Assembly: GCA_963383645.1 (NCBI GenBank) | Contig: OY726569.1 | Span: forward strand, 32,885,592 to 32,949,591 | Source: Muscardinus avellanarius | Taxonomy: Eukaryota; Chordata; Mammalia; Rodentia; Gliridae | Direction: 5' to 3' | DNA length: 64,000 bases | Shown here: positions 57,658 to 64,000 of the stretch, one piece after another | Layout of the letters: the number at the start of each line of letters is the position of its first letter | Position numbering within the stretch: position 1 is the stretch's first letter | Notes under the pieces: model-generated | Seen by the model: only the letters and a program-made list of their open reading frames with translations | Told to the model about the DNA's origin: nothing | The model's database searches: none | Position numbers and translations under genes: made by a program

Positions 57658-60361
57658 CTAAATTACTTTATACTATTTTAAAATATCTCAAACTTTAAAA
57701 AACAATTCTTAACATCAAGAATTTTGAAAAACAAGTTTATCCTTAAAATAATTTCTAATAGTAACCTAGGTTTTTAAATTAAAACAACTTTTAACATTAA
57801 GGTAGCTGGGACATAAGCAAGCAGTTTCACAGAAGCCAGAACTCAGGCAGTTATCATAAGCAGGAACTTACAAGTTGTACTTTATATTGGCAAGTGGGGT
57901 TACCGAAGCAGAGACTCACAGTTTTATTCTAGGTTAATTCTTCACATTTTAATTTTATCAGGAGAGGGGAATGTTTCCTTACAGTACTCTCACATGTTTT
58001 TGTTACTCTCTTACTTCTACAAGGGTCCTATTTTAATTCTAATATCCTGCTTTCTTATTTCTAGTAGATTCCCTATACTAGTATTGTCAATATCTTAGAT
58101 TCTTCTTCCTGCATTCCTTCACTGGTCAACACATTATATTTCAGTGGCATTAGTCACTTATCACAACTAAAAGTATCTTAATGTTCTCCAGAAGGTAAAT
58201 GCACCTCTCGGTCAGAAGCACTGTACCCTCCCCTCATACATAGAAACATATATCAACCCAAAAAGTGAGGCATGAGAGGCAGGAAGTATTTTAACTATTT
58301 TATCATTTATAATAATGGAAAATCACTGTTTAACTGCCTAATTATGATAAATTAAGAAATACAATTATACCATTTATGTTGATAATGAAATTAAATATAA
58401 TGATTAAAATAAAAACTTTCTCCACACCTTCTTCTGTAAAGAGGAGAGATGAGCAAATATTTTTCCATATTCTACTGTTCTGTACTGTTTAATATTTTTC
58501 TTCATATGAGTTTTTATTATGGCTCTGGTTAAGTTAAATTAGAATGGATGTGAATATATGAACACATGAATAAGTATTAAAGAAGACAGTTAATTCCTAA
58601 GTAATGGTATAAAACAAACAAATAAAACCAGTCAGTGTCTCCTTTTTCCTTCCACACATTTCTTTAGTGGAGTGCTCTATGAAGCCACTGCTCTGGCCTC
58701 GCTCACATCTGCATCTTTCAGGATATCTATTATTAGGAAATCATTGTTTACTTAGTCCCTCTTAACACACCACACCTTCACTCTCCATTACTCCATCTAC
58801 TGGGAAATAGTGAGGTAAGGGGAGGAAAGAGTGAGATTGGTTTTCTTCTCTTGGTTTTGCCACTAATCAATTTGATTTTTAAGATTTCAACAAATCACTT
58901 ACATTCCTGGATATGTAAGAACTTGTCTTTAAAATAAAGGCCATTGATTAGATGACTCAGTTACTTAACTGTTCTAAAATTTCACAATTCTTGGAAAAAG
59001 TGAGTCAATATTTCTTTTATACTTAAAATGTGTTCTAATTGAGTGGACGACAAAATGCTAATTTTGCAGAGAACACATCTTGAAGAAGACAAACTGCAGT
59101 GCTTTAAGTTTAAAATTTATTTGGTTGAACGTGTAAAATAGTATCTTGCATGTGAACTGACACATATATTTATACACTGAACGGTTTTTAAAGATTTCTT
59201 TAAGAACTGAAATCAGCAGCTTATTTGTGTGTGCAGTACACAAGCATGGGAAAACTCAGTGATGAGTAATTCACAAAGAATAGTTAGAATTTGGGGCTTT
59301 TATGCCATCTTGATAGGTAAAGGGAAGAGGGAGAAAGGCTTTTATAGAAAACAAATGACTTTTTGGAAAGATAAATGAGTTTTCAGAAGAACAAACAGAA
59401 GATAAGAAAGTGTGTGGCAATGTTTACCTATGCGGTTATTAGTGGACTTTTTTTTTTTCTCCTTCAGGGTCATAAAACTCCCAGAGAAGGGATTTAGGAT
59501 AGGTTTATTCACATTCTCTCTTTTGGGAGTAGACCTTCCCTGAAGTATAATTTATAGCAGGCTTATTCCCAGAAATTGCTTTTATAAATAAGATAAAGGA
59601 AGCTCCAAGAAGGCTTTTATTCTCTTCTACATGATTTGAAATGTTTTAAATAATGTTTACTTAGATATATTTATTGAATTTGAATGAAAAGGGTGGTGCA
59701 TTTTACTTTTCAAAGAATATGACAACTTTACAATTATTCCTTTTTTACACTAAAACTAATTTCTGACAAGTTGTTGGCTATCCTAGTATGAGAAAATACA
59801 GATAGAATATTTTTATGGCAATCATCTAATAAAATGAAAGTTTCTTTCTGGAGTAGGCACTTGGAATTTTTTCATAACACTATAAAGGAATAAGTAGGAG
59901 GTTATTTTATCATATGAGAAGTACATGTTGTCAAAGAATTGTATGATAAAGATAAATCTAAAAGGTAGCACATATTTGACAATTAAAATATGGAATAGAA
60001 GTTTGATAAACTTTATTTCATAAACATAAAATATTTATTCTGTGAACACACTAAGAAAATAAAAACCAAAGCACCGACTAGAAGAGTAATTACAAAATAT
60101 ATAACTAATTAAAACTTGTATTAACATATAAACTGAAATAACAAAAAATACTTGATATAAATAATTTTAAGAAAATAAACAAGCAGATAAAAATAACAGT
60201 TACACATGAATAGCTATGCAATAGAAAAGGAAAAGAGAAAAATTTCTCAGTTAGAATTCTCGATCTTTTCTCCATACATACTACAAAACGCAGGAGGGAA
60301 ATTTTCTATAGGAAAAAAACAAACTTCATATGACATTGAACACAAATTAGGAGTAAGAAAT
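57658..60361. other. Unassigned AT-rich sequence, 2.7 kb
   Basis: No gene recognised. A weak MIR-like segment in reverse sense may lie at about 58858-58960 (cactaatcaatttgattttt, aaatcacttacattcctgga). Confidence 0.35.
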
Positions 60362-60367
60362 GCAACT

Positions 60368-60780
60368 TGCCGAAGCCAGCTGGAAAAGTACGGGTTCTGA
60401 AGAGAGGAGTGAGGATGAAATAATATAACTTTTAAGAATTAAATTCCAAATATTATTTATTCCTAAGCATGGAAGGATCTCCAGTCAACTCCTGGGTCGG
60501 TATCTCTACTGGCCAACACTGGGGCTTCTTCTCTTGTGGTATTTATAGTTTTTAGCTTTAGGTTACCCTGGAGGGAAAAATTCCAAAGTCGGGCAGGTCA
60601 AACAACACCCTGTTGCCACAAACAATACAAACCTAGCCTTAGCTCAGACAGAAGAATAGCATCATTAGCATTAGTAACCTTGAAGCTTCCAAGGCCCTAA
60701 ACCTTGTTGACTCTGGGCAGAGGACAGTCAGAAGTCTGCTTTTAGTAAAGATAAGGGGAAGACCTTAATGGCTCCCCACA
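60368..60780 (-). mobile_element. Solo LTR, ERV2 (class II)
   Basis: A 413-bp element with TG...CA ends and a perfect 6-bp target duplication, gcaact, at 60362-60367 and 60781-60786. On the minus strand it begins TGTGGGGAGCC, a start shared in style with IAP-like LTRs, has a TATA box (ctataaata, about 60541-60549) and AATAAA (60456-60461), and ends in ccagctggcttcggca. No internal sequence adjoins it. Confidence 0.87.
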
Positions 60781-61089
60781 GCAACTTAAAAAAGATTTCG
60801 ATTCAAACAAGAAAGTTGACTGAAATTAAACTTAAAACAAAAAAAAATAACAGAAGTCCCAGGAAGAACAATACTTTATATAATTACCAATCAAACAATG
60901 ATGAATTGTATAAGAAAAACATTTAGTTCAGGTCTTCAAAATAAAGAATAAATGTAAATATTAATTGGGAGACAAAATATAAAAACAAAAATAATATTCA
61001 GAAAATAAATAACACCTAAGAACATTTTTAAAATATTTTAATTATTAGGATTACATAGAGAAATCAGAAACTTTGGGCTATGCTATGAG

Positions 61090-61999
61090 TGAAACGGGGG
61101 TTTCTTGCGAGAACCCCGGCGAGTTCTTGTCTACGGAGAGCGAAGAATGACACCCGCAGACCTCAGGAAGGGGAGTAAAAGGTTTATTGGAAGCAGCAGG
61201 GAATGGGGCAAGGGTGGCTGAACACCCCCAAAGGGGCTGGGACTCTGGGTCCAGCAGCTGCCTTCAGGACAATACTTGAGAGTAGCCCAAGCCGAATTGC
61301 CTTCAGGTGCAGGCTGCTTTCTTGCAGAGTCCATGGGATCTGCCAGAAGGGAATAGAAAAAAGTGGCTGAATACCCCATAAGGGCTGTCGGAACTCCGGG
61401 GTCCAGTAGCTGCCTTCAGGGTCACTACCTGAGTGTCGCCCGAGCCAAGTGCCCATCAGTTGCAAACTACTTTCTCCCAGAGTCCACGTGATCTGCCAGA
61501 AAAGAGGTACAGGTCACCCCTAGGGGCCTGGTCAGCCATGATGTCCAGCAGAGGCCTTCAGGTCACTACTCGAGAGTCGCCCGAACCACATGCCTTCAGA
61601 TGCACTCTGCCTTCTCTCAGGGCCAACATGACCTGCGAGAGAGAGAACAGCTCCCCAAAAGGGGAGAGGGTCCAGAGCGGGAAGTCCCTGCTTTTGCCAT
61701 CTGACTGGCCATGCCTGACTGCTTGCAAGTCCGTTTGTAGTTAGGGCGACTTTGAGATTTCAAGGAGAATTTGCATAGGACATTTGCAAGTTCTTTGAAG
61801 GGTCTCCTTTCAGGAATGCCAGACTTGCTCCGTGGGTTTGTTGATTAGGAAACTCAGAATGGCTTTGTGAAGCTCTGGCCTTCTTATCTCCTGAGCCTTT
61901 GGAGTTTCAGGCATTTGTAGCCCCTCAGGAAACTCAGGAAATTAGCTTTTTTCTACCAAGGCCTTTTCCCTATCTGCCTATTTCCTTTCTATCTCCTCA
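61090..61999 (-). mobile_element. Solo LTR with tandem repeats, ERV1-like
   Basis: A 910-bp element with TG...CA ends and a 4-bp target duplication, tgag, at 61086-61089 and 62000-62003. Four-base duplications fit gammaretrovirus-like ERV1. AATAAA on the minus strand (61183-61188) precedes a GT-rich segment and a U5 ending cccccgtttca. The centre holds three diverged tandem units of about 130-150 bp. Short open frames here belong to the LTR. Confidence 0.85.
61249..61668 (-). repeat. Three diverged ~140-bp tandem units inside the LTR
   Basis: Each unit begins (plus) with ggtccagcagctgccttcag or a close variant and includes gagagtcgcccgagcc- and atctgccagaa-like blocks. Starts are near 61249, 61400 and 61542; a truncated fourth start is at 61669. 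Confidence 0.85.
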
Positions 62000-62003
62000 T
62001 GAG

Positions 62004-63025
62004 TAGGTTGTACATATTGTTGTAACTACTATGAATACTATGGGGTAAAATTATTTCTCTCTAATATTATTGACCTTATGCCATAATGTGAAAAATTACT
62101 ATAGTGGATACCAGTAAAGATCTATTTATTATGTGTATGTTCTTTATATAAACAGCATGCCATATATTCAAGTAACAAAGCCACCATGGCAATCATGTGG
62201 ATAAAATTATGTTTCTTAACAGGGTCAGAGGCTTTAGAGCATTCATTGATGATTCACTATGCCTTATATCCTCATGAACTATTAATAAGCATTTTACACT
62301 AAATAAAATAGATTAAAAAGGAGTATTATCCAAATATGAGTCAATCGTATTTATATATAAGCCGATTTGCATATAATTCTCTTGAAATCAAGGCACTGCC
62401 GGTAATTCTCCTGATTTTATTTTTCCTTTTCCTTTATCCTTTTTGCATTAGTCTTTCTTCTTCATAAAACTTAGAAAACATGGACATCAGCATAATTTAT
62501 AACAGTTGATACTAAGAGTTAATTTATTGGCACATTTCATGCAAAATTGATAAGAATGGAAGAGAACTAAAAGACTGAATATATTAAATTTTCCCACTAT
62601 AATACTACCTGAGTTTTGTAGCCTAGCCAAATATGTCTTTGAGCATAGACCAGAGCATAAGGGTATATTTATGGCTATTAAATATTTATATTTAAAAAAG
62701 AGAAAGTAAGTATATAAGACCACTGTTAAAAAATTAAAAATTTTAAGTTGAAAAATTAAAAAAAAACTTTAAAGAGCAGCTGATTTTTGTTTATGTTTTA
62801 ATTCTTCCTGGAGATAAATTAGATGTAGATGTAGTGGGGTATTTGTGGAAGGAATCTTGGAGGAGGAATTCATGAGCCTAACTAGGACTTCTAAACTCTT
62901 CTGAAATGTACTGAGAGTCTCTAACCAAGGCCCATCACTCACTTTCTGAAACTTAAGTCCTTCGTTTTTTCCTTTGTTCGTTTGTTCATTCCTTCCTTCC
63001 TTCCTTTTTTCATCTTCATTTTTTC
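62004..63025. other. Unassigned AT-rich sequence
   Basis: No repeat or gene recognised; a (TTCC)n stretch near 62990-63005. Confidence 0.4.
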
Positions 63026-63029
63026 TCTT

Positions 63030-63234
63030 TCTGTAGTACTGGAAATTGAATCCGAGGGGGACACTTTACCTTTGAGCTATATCCCCATCCCTATTTTATT
63101 TTTTATTTTAAAACATTGTCTTGCTAAGTTGCTGAGATTCTTACTAAGTTGCTGAGGCTGTCCTGGAATGTGTGATTCTTTCCTGAGCCTCTCAAGTATT
63201 TAGATTAAAGGCATGAGCCACCATGCTCAGCTGT
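63030..63234 (-). mobile_element. Old B1-dID SINE
   Basis: Tail (gtactggaaattgaatccga) and head (ggcatgagccaccatgctca) with many substitutions. Confidence 0.83.
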
Positions 63235-63565
63235 TTCTATCTTTTATAAAAAAAGAATTATTTACATATGTTCTAAAAATGTTAGCTGCCTACTAGGGAC
63301 AATAATGATATTATGAATTAATAATATAAAAATTACTTTGTATAGTAAAAACATTGTAATATATTGAGAGTAAATTAAATAATAAACCTGACTACAAAGT
63401 ATCACTAAGAAAGTACAGTTTTATGACCCAGACTATATAAGTTGAAATGTCTGTACAGAAAAGCCACAGACAGAGTCACTAAGAGAATATATATTAATCT
63501 TGGGATCAAGGGAGAAAACCTAGAGGTAAAGGCCATGGAAGACAAAGGAAGCATCATTTTCAAAC

Positions 63566-63776
63566 ATTTTTTGTTTGCGGGTTTGGGGATGAAACCCAGA
63601 GGCATTGGACCTCCGAGCTACTCCCCCTGCTCTATTTTTTATTCTTTATTTTAAAACAGGTCTCACTGAGTTGCAGAGGGCCTCACTAAGTAGCTGAGGC
63701 TGACCACGAACTGAGATCCTCCAGTCTCAGCCTCCCAAATGCTGGGATTACAAGCGTGCGCCACCACGCCCGGCTT
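63566..63776 (-). mobile_element. B1-dID SINE, 'gcgaaccg'-like subtype
   Basis: Target duplication attttcaaac at 63556-63565 and 63777-63786. Tail gggtttggggatgaaaccca and an intact CpG-rich head end (gcgtgcgccaccacgcccgg) suggest a fairly young copy. Confidence 0.92.
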
Positions 63777-64000
63777 ATTTTCAAACTTATTAACAGGAAA
63801 TTATTTATAGAGTTAAAAGACAAGAAATCTATTATCTATGGGGATGAATAATTCTGGAGAGTCTGTTGACAATTGGAGGGTACTGAAGGCTTTTTAGGGT
63901 AATTATTTTATAATGTTGAATCTGTAGTCTGATGAATTAAGGGTAATTTTGCTGTGACCAATACAGAAAGAATACCTTTTGGCAATATCTTTCACGTTAA

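Noticed and set aside
57658..57960. AT-rich flank as a further part of the LTR at 57078
   Set aside because: The ttcc duplication and CA end at 57652-57653 close the element earlier, and no later TG/CA pair with a matching duplication was found.
61131..61744. Open frames of 82-103 codons on both strands
   Set aside because: All lie within the solo LTR and its tandem units.

Overview
This window looks like mammalian nuclear DNA from a squirrel-related rodent. The dominant short repeat is a B1-type head (7SL-derived) joined to an ID-type tail (tRNA-derived). That B1-dID architecture is known from the sciurid, glirid and aplodontid rodents. The lineage is an inference from repeats only; no species is assigned. 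About 32 B1-dID copies or fragments can be read, together with L1, ERV/MaLR, MIR and L2 remnants. No host protein-coding gene, rRNA, tRNA or CRISPR array could be supported. The best hint of a host transcript is a 69-nt candidate exon at 1489-1557. The long open frames in the window belong to retroelements, VNTRs or microsatellites.

Layout. 1-5.9 kb: ancient SINE and MIR remnants, the candidate exon, and a young solo LTR of ERV2 type (2309-2657, 6-bp target duplication). 5.98-7.57 kb: an antisense 5'-truncated L1 carrying a nested SINE. 7.6-12.8 kb: scattered SINEs. 12.8-17.7 kb: a long repeat-poor stretch. 17.7-21 kb: two SINEs and unassigned sequence. 21.19-23.42 kb: an unusual GC-rich composite, antisense, made of an L1-like 3' end, an array of about eighteen 50-bp units, three diverged ~185-bp monomers and four ~70-bp units. 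26.5-29.96 kb: an L1 with its 5' end present but an internal deletion joining the start of ORF1 to the middle of ORF2; it sits in an older L1. 31.5-34.3 kb: an old sense L1 riddled with SINEs. 34.9-42.6 kb: MaLR internal and LTR remnants, SINE clusters, ancient L1 and large microsatellites, including a 208-nt pure purine run. 43-56 kb: more SINEs, MIR, L2 and another antisense L1. 57-62 kb: three solo LTRs on the minus strand within 5 kb, each with TG...CA ends and a matching target duplication. 62-64 kb: two SINEs.

There is no operon or pathway logic here. The relations are those of nested insertion: young SINEs and LTRs in older L1 and MaLR copies, datable by their target-site duplications. 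The strongest candidate for something undescribed is the SVA/LAVA-like composite at 21190-23422. Family names and ages come from recognition by eye, not from a repeat-library search.
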